Positions 1 through 8,712 of a stretch of DNA of 64,000 nt are shown piece by piece. Position numbers and translations under genes: made by a program. Position 1 is the first letter of the stretch. Every line of letters starts with the position of its first letter. The DNA is taken from contig NZ_QLNV01000010.1 in assembly GCF_003285545.1 (NCBI RefSeq), forward strand, positions 1 to 64,000, given 5' to 3'. The notes under the pieces were generated by a model. The model did not search any database, was not told where the DNA came from, and worked only from the letters and a program-made list of their open reading frames with translations. Source of the stretch: Sinomicrobium soli (GTDB taxonomy: Bacteria; Bacteroidota; Bacteroidia; Flavobacteriales; Flavobacteriaceae).

Positions 1-341
1 TAACTCGTAAGCGGCTGCAAAACTAATACCTTTTTTATTCCTGGCAAATATTTATTCAACTTTTTTTCGGTCGCCGGTTCTATACTATCTCCACTCCATA
101 AACCAAATCACCGTTCTATCCAAACCAACCCTCAAATATATGCCTCTACAAAGAACTTTCGCTTATCTCCAGCTATCCATACTCCCTCTCAAAGCGGGTG
201 CAAATATAGGATTTGTTTTTTGTTTTCTGCAAGTAAAAAATGATGATTTTTTAAGCTTCCCGATTAACGCATTACTCCTCAATATATTAAGCTAAAAAAT
301 AAAAGGACAACCAAGATAAAACTTTTTTCCGAAACCTGCAA
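1..341. other. Intergenic region, no gene seen
   Basis: AT-rich stretch with no credible ORF. It holds the outward promoter near the left edge and another TATATTTG box on the minus strand at about 200-208, so more than one leftward transcript start is possible. No tRNA or terminator hairpin was recognised. Confidence 0.4.
18..48 (-). promoter_or_regulatory. Bacteroidota-type promoter reading out of the window
   Basis: Read on the minus strand, a TTTG (-33 element, plus positions 45-48) is followed after exactly 19 bases by TAGTTTTG (-7 element, plus positions 18-25). This matches the known Bacteroidota primary sigma consensus TTTG-N19-TAnnTTTG. Transcription would run left, towards a gene outside the window. 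Confidence 0.5.
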
Positions 342-1040
342 TTATTTCTCTTTATCCTTTTCATTTTTCCACTGATTTGTCAGGTTCATGTAGTCAAAAC
401 CGAGAGCTGAACGCTGTTTTTCCAGCAAACCGTCGGCAAAAGCCCGCTGTAAAATATCCTCTATCAGGTAGTCTTCATGTACAGATTCCGGATGGTATTC
501 TTCTTTGAGGGATATCTTGAACATTCTCGCCGTATTGTTATACCAGAAAGCCCTCCATCCGTTCCGCAGTTCCTTGACGAGTCCGAAAGCTGTTTCTCCC
601 GTCTGCCTGTGGATCAGTTTTACCAGGATCTGTCCTTCGGTACGGGTAAGCTTTTTCAGTTCATCGGTAAATTCTTCCTCTATATATTTCTGTACCCTCT
701 TCGTATACCACCTGCGTCTGGAATTACTTTCTATCAAGTCCAGCCTCCTGTTTAATTCGGTCAGCCGCTCCGAAGCCAGTTTTGCATAAGGATATACCCT
801 CAGCGTCTTGCGCCTTAACCAGTAATAACGCGCCCGCTCTTCCCTGGAATCAAATTTCAACCGGTTAAAGACCATTACCTCATCCAGGTCTATCGCTTCG
901 CGGACCACCGTATCCCCTTCCAGGAGCACATACTCCTTCTGCACGGTATCCGATGCCACCTCTTTTTCCTGCGACATCACACCCATTCCCCATAAGAGAC
1001 CTATTGCCGTGTATACAAAACTCTTAAGCATTCTGATCAA
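342..1040 (-). CDS. DUF4294 domain-containing exported protein
   Basis: 232 residues. The N terminus (about 1-23) is a signal peptide ending near VMSQ, so the protein is probably exported. The rest is charged and matches my recollection of the Bacteroidota-specific DUF4294 family, with a conserved stretch RKTLRVYPYAKLASERL at about residues 78-94 and a long Arg/Lys/Glu-rich helical middle. The molecular function of this family is not known. It stands alone between non-coding stretches and transcribes left. A second Met at residue 4 is an equally possible start. The 3' end is compact and shows no truncation. Confidence 0.75.
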   Translation of the reverse strand: MIRMLKSFVYTAIGLLWGMGVMSQEKEVASDTVQKEYVLLEGDTVVREAIDLDEVMVFNRLKFDSREERARYYWLRRKTLRVYPYAKLASERLTELNRRLDLIESNSRRRWYTKRVQKYIEEEFTDELKKLTRTEGQILVKLIHRQTGETAFGLVKELRNGWRAFWYNNTARMFKISLKEEYHPESVHEDYLIEDILQRAFADGLLEKQRSALGFDYMNLTNQWKNEKDKEK

Positions 1041-1131
1041 AGCCTACTTTTCCCAATTTACGAAGGAGTAAATTTACAAACATTCTTACTGCGATCAACA
1101 GCCACGATATATTTAACACTTCGCGGCAGGA

Positions 1132-1211
1132 GATAATGTGATAATGTGCCAATGTGATAATTCGAAAACCAACCAAACTACGAACTAACAACTAAGAACT
1201 ACGAACTAAAA
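1132..1211. repeat. Two short dispersed intergenic repeat types
   Basis: 1132-1162 is built from GATAATGTG/CCAATGTGATAAT units; their reverse complement recurs at 45552-45611. 1172-1211 consists of near-repeats of ACTACGAACTAA/CAACTAAGA, related to 11122-11142 and, in reverse, to 55205-55241. Neither has coding potential. They look like low-complexity intergenic repeats of the kind that spread within Flavobacteriaceae genomes. Confidence 0.55.
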
Positions 1212-1277
1212 CCCTACTTCATGTTAATTCCCCTAATATTATTACTTTCGTACGGAAAACATAATTAAAAAGGAATT

Positions 1278-2369
1278 ATGGCTAAAAAAGCACAGATCAT
1301 AAACAAGAAGTCCCTTAATTTTCTGGAAAAATACCTGAACAATCCCGCCCCTACCGGGTACGAATGGGAAGGACAGAAACTCTGGATGGATTACATCAAA
1401 CCGTATGTGGACACCTTTATTACGGACACTTACGGCACTGCCGTAGGCGTCATCAACCCCAACGCTCCCTATAAAGTGGTTATCGAAGGGCATTCCGATG
1501 AAATTTCGTGGTATGTAAACTATATTACCGACAACGGATTGCTATACGTTATACGCAACGGGGGAAGCGACCACCAGATCGCTCCTTCCAAATGGGTAGA
1601 TATTCACACCAAAAACGGTATCGTAAAGGGTGTTTTCGGCTGGCCGGCAATCCATACCAGGAATTCCGGAAAGGAAGAGGCGCCTAAACTCGACAACATC
1701 TTTATAGACATCGGTGCCAAAAACAAGGAAGAGGTAGAAAAACTCGGGGTACATGTGGGGTGTGTGATCACCTATCCCGATACCTTCCGGGTACTGAACA
1801 AGGATAAATTTGTCTGCAGGGCCATAGACAACCGGGTAGGCGGTTTTATGATCGCAGAAGTGGCCAGGCTACTGCACGAAAACAAGGACAAACTCCCCTT
1901 CGGCCTCTATATTACCAATTCAGTCCAGGAAGAAATAGGCCTGAGAGGTGCCGAAATGATCACCCAGACCATCAAACCCGATGTAGCCATAGTCACTGAT
2001 GTATGCCACGACACCACCACTCCCATGATAGACAAAAAGACCCAGGGAGAGACCAAAATAGGTGATGGCCCGGTAATATCTTATGCGCCGGCTGTTCAGA
2101 ACAAGCTGAGGGAACTGATCATAGATACGGCAGAGGACAAAAAGATCCCCTTCCAGCGAATGGCTTCCTCCCGGTTTACGGGAACAGACACGGATGCCTT
2201 TGCTTATAGTAACGGAGGAGTAGCTTCGGCACTGATCTCATTACCGCTCCGCTATATGCATACTACGGTTGAAATGGTACACCGCGATGATGTGGAAAAT
2301 GTCATCAGGCTGATATACGAGACCTTGCTGAAGATTACCCCGGAAACCAGCTTCAGTTATTTTGATTAA
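1278..2369 (+). CDS. M42 family metallopeptidase (aminopeptidase)
   Basis: 363 residues, the usual length for M42 (tetrahedral aminopeptidase / FrvX-like) enzymes. Such enzymes are cytosolic, bind two metal ions and trim N-terminal residues from peptides. Metal ligands and catalytic residues are in the expected order: His in EGHSDE (about 72), Asp in AIDNRVGG (about 184), the Glu-Glu pair in SVQEEIG (about 218-219), Asp in VTDVCHD (about 241) and His in YMHTTVEMVH (about 328). No signal peptide is present. The stop codon is followed directly by the ATG of the Nudix gene, which suggests co-transcription and translational coupling. Exact substrate preference cannot be read from the sequence. 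Confidence 0.9.
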   Translation: MAKKAQIINKKSLNFLEKYLNNPAPTGYEWEGQKLWMDYIKPYVDTFITDTYGTAVGVINPNAPYKVVIEGHSDEISWYVNYITDNGLLYVIRNGGSDHQIAPSKWVDIHTKNGIVKGVFGWPAIHTRNSGKEEAPKLDNIFIDIGAKNKEEVEKLGVHVGCVITYPDTFRVLNKDKFVCRAIDNRVGGFMIAEVARLLHENKDKLPFGLYITNSVQEEIGLRGAEMITQTIKPDVAIVTDVCHDTTTPMIDKKTQGETKIGDGPVISYAPAVQNKLRELIIDTAEDKKIPFQRMASSRFTGTDTDAFAYSNGGVASALISLPLRYMHTTVEMVHRDDVENVIRLIYETLLKITPETSFSYFD

Positions 2370-2936
2370 ATGGACGAATATGTAGACATACTGGATCGGC
2401 AGGGCCGTTACACGGGAAAAGTCCTTTTGAAGTCGGAAGCACATGCAAAAGGACTTTTCCATCCTACGATTCACGTCTGGCTATACACTCCTGACGGAAA
2501 AATACTCCTGCAAAAAAGAGCGAAGACCAAACTCACCTTTCCGGGGCACTGGGATGTTTCCGTGGCCGGACATATGGGTGCAGGGGAACGTCCGGAGGAA
2601 ACTGCGGTAAGGGAAACGGAAGAAGAACTCGGCATTCGCATTTCGGCTGCCCGCTTACACAAAGCAGGGGTGTTCAGTTCGGTTAAAAAGCACAGCCCGG
2701 AACTTATCGACTGTGAGTTCCATCACGTCTTTGCCTGCCTGCTCACTTCCCGTACCGAAGACCTCCGCCTTCAGGAAACGGAGGTGGAAGAGGTAAGGCT
2801 GTTCGGGATAGACGATGTCCTCCGTCACCTCCGGTCCCCTTCTTCTTCCGGGCGCTTTGTCATTCAGCCCGACCCTTATTACAAAGAAGTGTTTTCTTTT
2901 TTAACACGGCTCATCGATCAAAAGGCATCATCATAA
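2370..2936 (+). CDS. Nudix hydrolase, IPP-isomerase-like type
   Basis: 188 residues. A complete Nudix box runs from about 67 to 89: Gly-x5-Glu, then seven residues, then RETEEELGI. The opening DEYVDILDRQGR and the HPTIHVWLYTPDGK stretch resemble the YfcD/IPP-isomerase-like branch of Nudix proteins. Members hydrolyse nucleoside diphosphates linked to other groups; the actual substrate cannot be assigned. The start codon abuts the stop of the upstream M42 gene with no spacer, so the two are probably translated together. The cNMP/CBS/DUF294 gene follows after 18 bases. Confidence 0.85.
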   Translation: MDEYVDILDRQGRYTGKVLLKSEAHAKGLFHPTIHVWLYTPDGKILLQKRAKTKLTFPGHWDVSVAGHMGAGERPEETAVRETEEELGIRISAARLHKAGVFSSVKKHSPELIDCEFHHVFACLLTSRTEDLRLQETEVEEVRLFGIDDVLRHLRSPSSSGRFVIQPDPYYKEVFSFLTRLIDQKASS

Positions 2937-2954
2937 CACCACGACCGGCACCTC

Positions 2955-4880
2955 ATGAAAAACACCATAGCGCTCCGTATTGCAGACTTCTTAAAACATC
3001 AGCCGCCATTTGACCTGCTCGACGGGGACCAGTTGCTCGAAGCTTCCTCTCATGTCAATGTCATTTACCTGGACAAAAACAAGGTCATTTTTGATGAAGG
3101 CGATCCCGGCCACCTGCAGTTTTACGTGGTACACAAAGGGGCCGTGGCCCTCCAGAAACGCAGAAACGGGGATTTTGCCACCATAGACAATTGTGATGAA
3201 GGTGATATTTTCGGGCTGAGACCTCTTATCGCAAGGGAAAACTATGTCATTAAGGCCGTAACCCGGGAAGAAAGTATTCTTTACGGTATCCCGATACATA
3301 TATTTCGTCCGCTCGCGGAACAAAACAGGAAAGTAGGGCTTTTTCTTATCGAGAGCTTTGCTTCCAATACGGAGGCCCCTTTCTCTGAAGAATATCATAA
3401 AAAACTGTACTCGGAAGACCTTCCTGACATACAGCTGAATACGCTCACGGACCTCTCAGACCTGCAACCGGTAAACTATGTCAAGAACGTCGTTACCTGC
3501 CCGCCCGATTCCCCCACAAAAGAGGTGGCCCTGATCATGCGTGAAAAAAATATCGGTTCCATCGTTATTACAGACCATGAGATCCCCGTAGGTATTGTCA
3601 CCGACCGCGACCTGAAAAACAAAGTGGTCACGGGCGATTTTTCCATCAATGCACCCATCAGTGAGGTCATGACCTCTCCGGTGGTCTGTTACCCTAAAAA
3701 CATTACCCTGGCACAGGCACAGATGGCCATGATGAAACACAAGATCGGGCACCTGTGCATCACCAAAGACGGGACCCCGAAGTCAAGGATCACAGGCCTG
3801 GTATCGGATCACGATATCACACTGAGCCAGGGAAACAATCCTTCTGTCCTGATGAAGGCCATTAAAAGGGCCTCCAAGACCAAACACCTGAAACGCATTC
3901 ATGAGAAAATGATGATCCTCCTCAAAGGCTATATGAAGCAAAATATTCCGCTTACGCATATCGCAAGGATTATTACCGAACTCAACGATGCCACCATTAA
4001 ACGCTGTATCGAATTATCCCTCCGCAAAACGGAACATCCCGAACCCGTATCATTTGCATGGATGTCACTGGGCAGCCAGGGAAGAAAAGAACAATTGCTC
4101 CACACCGACCAGGACAATGCCATTGTATTCGAAGATGTCCCGGCAGACAACCTGGAGGTGGTCCGCGAATACTTTGTGGCCCTTGCAAAAAAGGTCAACA
4201 AACGCCTGAACACCATAGGTTATGAATACTGTCCGGCCGATATGATGGCGGGCAACCCGAGGTGGTGCATGTCGCTTTCCGAATGGAAAAACCAGTTCAG
4301 CAACTGGATCGCAGAACCGGGAGAGGATGAAATACTGCTGTGTTCCATTTTTTTTGATTTCGACATTAGCTATGGCAACAGCAAACTTACCGATACCCTG
4401 GGGAACCATATTTTCGAACAGACGGGGCAAAACAGCTATTTCCTGGCCATGATGGCCCGGAATGTACTGTACAATCCGTCACCTCTTGGTTTTTTCAGAC
4501 AGTTCCTGGTAGAGCAAAACGGGGAATACAAAGACTTCTTCGATCTCAAGAAAAGGGCGCTCACCCCGATTACCGATGCGGCACGCCTTCTTATCCTGGC
4601 GCACCAGGTAAGACATATAAACAATACCGCAGAACGTTTTGAAAAGCTGGCGGAACTGGAACCGGAGAACAAAGACCTCTACCTGTCGTGTTCCTACGCT
4701 GCAAAGGCCCTGTTGAAATTCAGGACCAGGCACGGACTCATGCACAACGATTCCGGGAGGTATATAGAATTATCGGCCCTGACCAAAGAAGAAAAAATGA
4801 AATTAAAAAGATGCTTTAAAACCATCAGGGAGATCCAGGAACTCATTAAAATACGCTATAAGATCACGGCATTCATGTAA
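2955..4880 (+). CDS. cNMP-binding / CBS / DUF294 nucleotidyltransferase-like protein
   Basis: 641 residues, four modules. Residues about 15-140 form a cyclic-nucleotide-binding-type barrel (FDEGDPGHLQFYVVHKGAVAL). About 175-290 hold a CBS-domain pair (IVTDRDLKNKVV, GLVSDHDIT). About 370-390 carry the nucleotidyltransferase-like signature GSQGRKEQLLHTDQDNA. The C-terminal third matches the DUF294 C-terminal domain. This architecture is widespread and is thought to be a cytosolic ligand-sensing protein related to the GlnD uridylyltransferase fold; its target is unknown. It lies 18 bases downstream of the Nudix gene and ends the three-gene run. No domain appears truncated. Confidence 0.85.
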   Translation: MKNTIALRIADFLKHQPPFDLLDGDQLLEASSHVNVIYLDKNKVIFDEGDPGHLQFYVVHKGAVALQKRRNGDFATIDNCDEGDIFGLRPLIARENYVIKAVTREESILYGIPIHIFRPLAEQNRKVGLFLIESFASNTEAPFSEEYHKKLYSEDLPDIQLNTLTDLSDLQPVNYVKNVVTCPPDSPTKEVALIMREKNIGSIVITDHEIPVGIVTDRDLKNKVVTGDFSINAPISEVMTSPVVCYPKNITLAQAQMAMMKHKIGHLCITKDGTPKSRITGLVSDHDITLSQGNNPSVLMKAIKRASKTKHLKRIHEKMMILLKGYMKQNIPLTHIARIITELNDATIKRCIELSLRKTEHPEPVSFAWMSLGSQGRKEQLLHTDQDNAIVFEDVPADNLEVVREYFVALAKKVNKRLNTIGYEYCPADMMAGNPRWCMSLSEWKNQFSNWIAEPGEDEILLCSIFFDFDISYGNSKLTDTLGNHIFEQTGQNSYFLAMMARNVLYNPSPLGFFRQFLVEQNGEYKDFFDLKKRALTPITDAARLLILAHQVRHINNTAERFEKLAELEPENKDLYLSCSYAAKALLKFRTRHGLMHNDSGRYIELSALTKEEKMKLKRCFKTIREIQELIKIRYKITAFM

Positions 4881-4919
4881 CCGGCCATTAAAGACAAGTT
4901 CATTTTATCCTTCCGTAAA

Positions 4920-4950
4920 TTTGCAGCTTTAATTAAAAAAACTACTTTTG
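4920..4950 (+). promoter_or_regulatory. Promoter for the SulP transporter gene
   Basis: TTTG at 4920-4923 is followed after 19 bases by TACTTTTG at 4943-4950, an exact match to the Bacteroidota consensus. The predicted start of transcription is about 4957, giving a leader of roughly 175 bases before the transporter start codon. Confidence 0.65.
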
Positions 4951-4960
4951 CCCCCTTCTT

Positions 4961-5059
4961 ATGAAACACGGGGCAACTACATATTTCAAGACCATCACTC
5001 CGCCCTGAGGCGGGGAAATACTGCTGTCGCAAGCCTTTGCCTGTAACAGGGCAAAGCTT
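4961..5059 (+). promoter_or_regulatory. Structured leader with a possible 15-codon ORF
   Basis: Within the 5' leader of the SulP gene an ATG at 4961 opens a 15-codon frame (MKHGATTYFKTITPP). Its TGA lies in the loop of a CCGCC/GGCGG hairpin (5000-5013). A second, imperfect hairpin (5031-5059, arms AAGCCTTTGCC and GGGCAAAGCTT) follows. The layout resembles an attenuator, but there is no U-run and no known riboswitch was recognised. Confidence 0.3.
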
Positions 5060-5132
5060 CCTTACACGTACATTTTTACATTTTTATCAACTTTATCAAC
5101 CGTTTTATACCGTAATCATACTGTCTATTGCC

Positions 5133-6710
5133 ATGAAAAAAGTATTTAATTTATTCGATCTCTCCCAAAAAGTAAACTACAGGACCGAGGTTTTATCCGG
5201 GCTCACGGTAGCCCTGGCCCTTGTTCCCGAAGCCATCGCCTTTGCCATGATAGCCGGTTTCTCACCCCTTACCGGCCTCTATGCCGCTTTTACCATGGGG
5301 CTCATTACCGCTGTTCTCGGAGGACGCCCGGGCATGATATCAGGAGCTACCGGGGCTGTTGCCGTCGTTTTTGTAGGGCTGATCATAACACTGAGGGAAG
5401 CACACCCCGGAATAGGCCCGGAGGAAATACTGCAGTATGTATTTGCCACGGTAATACTCGCCGGCCTTATCCAGATCATTACCGGCGTGCTCCGGTTAGG
5501 CAAATTCATCAGGCTGGTGCCCCAACCCGTAATGTTCGGGTTTGTCAACGGGCTGGCCATTATTATCTTTACGGCACAGTTTCCCCACTTTTACCAGAAA
5601 GAAAGCGACCAGTTACTACAGGGCACCGCCATGATGGTCATGCTGGGGTTTGTAGCGCTCACCATGCTTATTATCTGGGGGCTTCCCAAACTCACCAGGG
5701 CCATACCTTCTTCCCTGGCAGCCATACTCCTGGTATCTGCCATTGTCATCGGCTTTAATATAGAAACCACTACCGTAGCCGACACCCTGAAAGAAGGAGA
5801 AACGATCAGGGGAGGGTTTCCCCCGCTTACCATTCCCGCCATTCCCTTTAACTGGGAAATCTTTATGCTTATCCTTCCGTATTCTGCCATCGTAGCAGGC
5901 GTGGGCATGATTGAGAGCCTGCTCAGCCTCAACATCATTGATGAAATTACGGAAACCAGGGGGCGAAGCAACAAGGAATGTATTGCCCAGGGAACGGCAA
6001 ATATTGTTTCCGGATTCTTTTCAGGAATGGGAGGATGTGCCATGCTGGGACAAAGCCTTATCAATATATCATCGGGAGCGAGGGCCCGTTTATCCGGAAT
6101 CGTGGCATCGGTGGGACTGCTTTGCTTTATCATGTTCGGTTCGGCACTCATTGAAAAACTCCCCATGGCTGCACTTGTAGGGGTCATGTTTATGGTAGCC
6201 ATAGGTACTTTCGAATGGGCCAGTTTAAAAACCTTCCGCAAAATGCCGGCATCCGATGTTATTGTCATGGTACTGGTTACCCTGATCACAGCCTTTACGC
6301 ACAACCTTGCGGTTGCCGTACTCATCGGGGTCATACTTTCTGCCCTGGCTTATGCCTGGGAAAACGCCAAAAGGATAAGGGCACGGAAACACATAGACGA
6401 TAACGGGATAAAACACTACGAAATATACGGCCCGCTCTTCTTTGGTTCCGTACAGGGGTTTGCCGATAAGTTTGACGCCTTGAACGACCCCGATGAAATT
6501 ATCATTGACTTTGCCGAAAGCCGGGTTGCCGACATGTCTGCCATAGAAGCCCTGAACAGCGTTACCCAACGCTATGCAAAAAGGGGAAAAACCGTACACC
6601 TCAGGCACCTGAGCAAAGATTGCCGCAGATTGCTCCGGAATGCAGAAGCCATTGTAGATGTCAACATCATGGAAGATCCGAGTTACAAGGTGATGACCGA
6701 CAAAATATGA
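5133..6710 (+). CDS. SulP family inorganic anion transporter
   Basis: 525 residues from the ATG at 5133. I chose this start over the upstream ATG at 5037 because MKKVFNLFDLSQKVNYRTEVLSG is the normal N terminus of the family. The body is a multi-helix membrane protein with the SulP hallmarks ALALVPEAIAFAMIAG and GMISGATGAVAVVF. From about residue 430 comes a cytosolic STAS domain (IDFAESRVADMSAIEAL). SulP proteins import anions such as sulfate or bicarbonate by proton or sodium coupling; which one applies here is not visible. The gene is single, has its own consensus promoter and a long leader. Confidence 0.88.
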   Translation: MKKVFNLFDLSQKVNYRTEVLSGLTVALALVPEAIAFAMIAGFSPLTGLYAAFTMGLITAVLGGRPGMISGATGAVAVVFVGLIITLREAHPGIGPEEILQYVFATVILAGLIQIITGVLRLGKFIRLVPQPVMFGFVNGLAIIIFTAQFPHFYQKESDQLLQGTAMMVMLGFVALTMLIIWGLPKLTRAIPSSLAAILLVSAIVIGFNIETTTVADTLKEGETIRGGFPPLTIPAIPFNWEIFMLILPYSAIVAGVGMIESLLSLNIIDEITETRGRSNKECIAQGTANIVSGFFSGMGGCAMLGQSLINISSGARARLSGIVASVGLLCFIMFGSALIEKLPMAALVGVMFMVAIGTFEWASLKTFRKMPASDVIVMVLVTLITAFTHNLAVAVLIGVILSALAYAWENAKRIRARKHIDDNGIKHYEIYGPLFFGSVQGFADKFDALNDPDEIIIDFAESRVADMSAIEALNSVTQRYAKRGKTVHLRHLSKDCRRLLRNAEAIVDVNIMEDPSYKVMTDKI

Positions 6711-6946
6711 TCTGCCTTTAAGAAAAAAGGCATTAACGGAAGGCAACGGCGCTGATTATCCTGCTGCCTTGCCGGTATTCTAAAAAAAACACGTCGTATT
6801 CCGGCATTATTTCGACCTGTACGGCAATTCCGGGAATTTATCCTTTGCCAAATTTACTATATTCGTAATCATTTCCCCGGCAGGTTATCAGGAAGTTCCG
6901 CATATCACGGCCGGGCGGGTTATGTTATCAACGAAATAGTTTATTC

Positions 6947-8686
6947 ATGAAACGATCCCTGATTTACATCGTGTTACTTATGACGGCCTGTCATACTGCC
7001 AACCATGAAAAGGAGCAGGAATTCCTGACCTTGTTCGAAACATCCGAAGGCAAGGAGACTCCCGAATATGAAGAGGTAATAGCCTATTATATGAAACTGG
7101 CCGGGGCATTTCCGGATATTGCCATACAAACCATGGGGACCACCGACAGCGGTTACCCGCTGCACATGGTCACCTATAACCCGGAACGCAATTTCAATCT
7201 CAACCGGGTAAGAGAAAACAAGCGCATCATACTCATCCTCAACGGTATTCATCCCGGAGAAAGTGACGGAATAGATGCCACGATGATGCTGTTAAGAGAT
7301 TATGCCACAGGCAAACTCACTCCCCCGGAAAATACGGTTATCACAGCCATCCCTGTCTATAATATCGGAGGGGCGCTCAACAGGAACAGCCACACGCGGG
7401 CCAACCAGAACGGACCCCGGGAATACGGTTTTCGCGGCAATGCACAGAACTATGACCTCAACAGGGACTTTATAAAATCCGACACCCGGAATACCAGGGC
7501 TTTTGCCGGAATATTCCACCTGGTAAAACCCGATGTCTTTATCGATAATCACGTAAGTAACGGCGCTGATTACCAATACACACTGACCCATCTTTTTACA
7601 CAGCACAACAAGCTGGGAGGTGAACTCGGAAAATACCTGCACCAGGAAATGATGCCGCAACTGGAACAGGCTCTCGCCGATAAGGACTGGCATATCACCC
7701 CTTATGTAAATGTATTCAACCGGGTTCCGGAAACAGGTTTTTCACAATTTGTGGACCACCCCAGGTATTCTACAGGATATACCACCCTCTGGAACACCCT
7801 GGGCATGATGGTGGAGACCCATATGCTCAAACCCTACCCTAAAAGGGTGGAGGGCACCTATCAGTTGCTCCGGGAAATGGTGAATATTACCGAAAAGGAC
7901 CATCGTAAAATAAAAAAGCTGAGACAGGAGGCTTTTGAACACTATGCTGCCGCAGACACATATCCCGTACAGTGGACCATCGACTCGACAAAAGTGTCTG
8001 CCCTGCAGTTCCGGGGGTATGAGGCAGACACGGTCATCAGCAGGGTTACCGGGCTTCCCAGGCTGAAATACGACCGGAACAGGCCGTTTGTAAAACCGGT
8101 TTCCTATAACGACTATTTCAAACCCGCCCGGGAAGTCACCGTTCCGGAAGCTTATGTTATTCCCGGACCGTGGTGGCGCATCGTTGAACTGCTGCAGGCA
8201 AACAGGGTGGAACTCCGGCCCCTGCTCCGGGATACACTGATGGAAGTACAAAGCTACAGGATCGAAAGCTTCAGGACACAAACCTCGGCCTACGAAGGGC
8301 ATTATCCGCATTACAATACCGAAGTGAGTTCCCGGACCGTGAAAAGACAGTTTTACAAGGGCGATTATATTGCAAGGACCGATCAGCCTGCGCTGCGGTA
8401 TCTCCTGGAGACCCTGGAACCCGAGGCTACCGACTCGTTTTTCAACTGGAACTTCTTTGATGCCATCCTGCAGCAAAAAGAGCACTTTTCTCCCTATGTA
8501 TTTGAGGACATTGCCCTTGAACTGCTCGACAATTCACCGGAACTGAAGGCAGAGTTTGAGGCATTAAAGGCCGGCGACCCTGATTTTTCCGGCGACTGGT
8601 ACAAACAGCTGGAATGGATATACCGGCAATCTCCCTATTACGAAATGGCACATATGCAATATCCTGTTTACCGTCTGCTGCATTAA
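6947..8686 (+). CDS. M14 family zinc carboxypeptidase, lipoprotein
   Basis: 579 residues. The N terminus MKRSLIYIVLLMTACH is a lipoprotein signal with the lipid-carrying Cys at 15, so the protein probably sits in the cell envelope. The zinc-binding pair is visible as HPGE (about 102-105) and the later His in FIDNHVSNGADY. NYDLNRDF supplies the Asn-Arg substrate-binding motif and VETHM a likely catalytic Glu. The C-terminal 230 residues contain no motif I can assign. M14 enzymes remove C-terminal residues from peptides or act on peptidoglycan stems. The gene is monocistronic and converges with the minus-strand ABC transporter gene. Confidence 0.85.
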   Translation: MKRSLIYIVLLMTACHTANHEKEQEFLTLFETSEGKETPEYEEVIAYYMKLAGAFPDIAIQTMGTTDSGYPLHMVTYNPERNFNLNRVRENKRIILILNGIHPGESDGIDATMMLLRDYATGKLTPPENTVITAIPVYNIGGALNRNSHTRANQNGPREYGFRGNAQNYDLNRDFIKSDTRNTRAFAGIFHLVKPDVFIDNHVSNGADYQYTLTHLFTQHNKLGGELGKYLHQEMMPQLEQALADKDWHITPYVNVFNRVPETGFSQFVDHPRYSTGYTTLWNTLGMMVETHMLKPYPKRVEGTYQLLREMVNITEKDHRKIKKLRQEAFEHYAAADTYPVQWTIDSTKVSALQFRGYEADTVISRVTGLPRLKYDRNRPFVKPVSYNDYFKPAREVTVPEAYVIPGPWWRIVELLQANRVELRPLLRDTLMEVQSYRIESFRTQTSAYEGHYPHYNTEVSSRTVKRQFYKGDYIARTDQPALRYLLETLEPEATDSFFNWNFFDAILQQKEHFSPYVFEDIALELLDNSPELKAEFEALKAGDPDFSGDWYKQLEWIYRQSPYYEMAHMQYPVYRLLH

Positions 8687-8712
8687 TCCCGGTTTTTCCG
8701 GCCTCCATCGGT

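Noticed and set aside
4957-5132. Known riboswitch (SAM, TPP, cobalamin, fluoride) in the SulP leader
   Set aside because: None of the conserved core motifs of these classes could be recognised.
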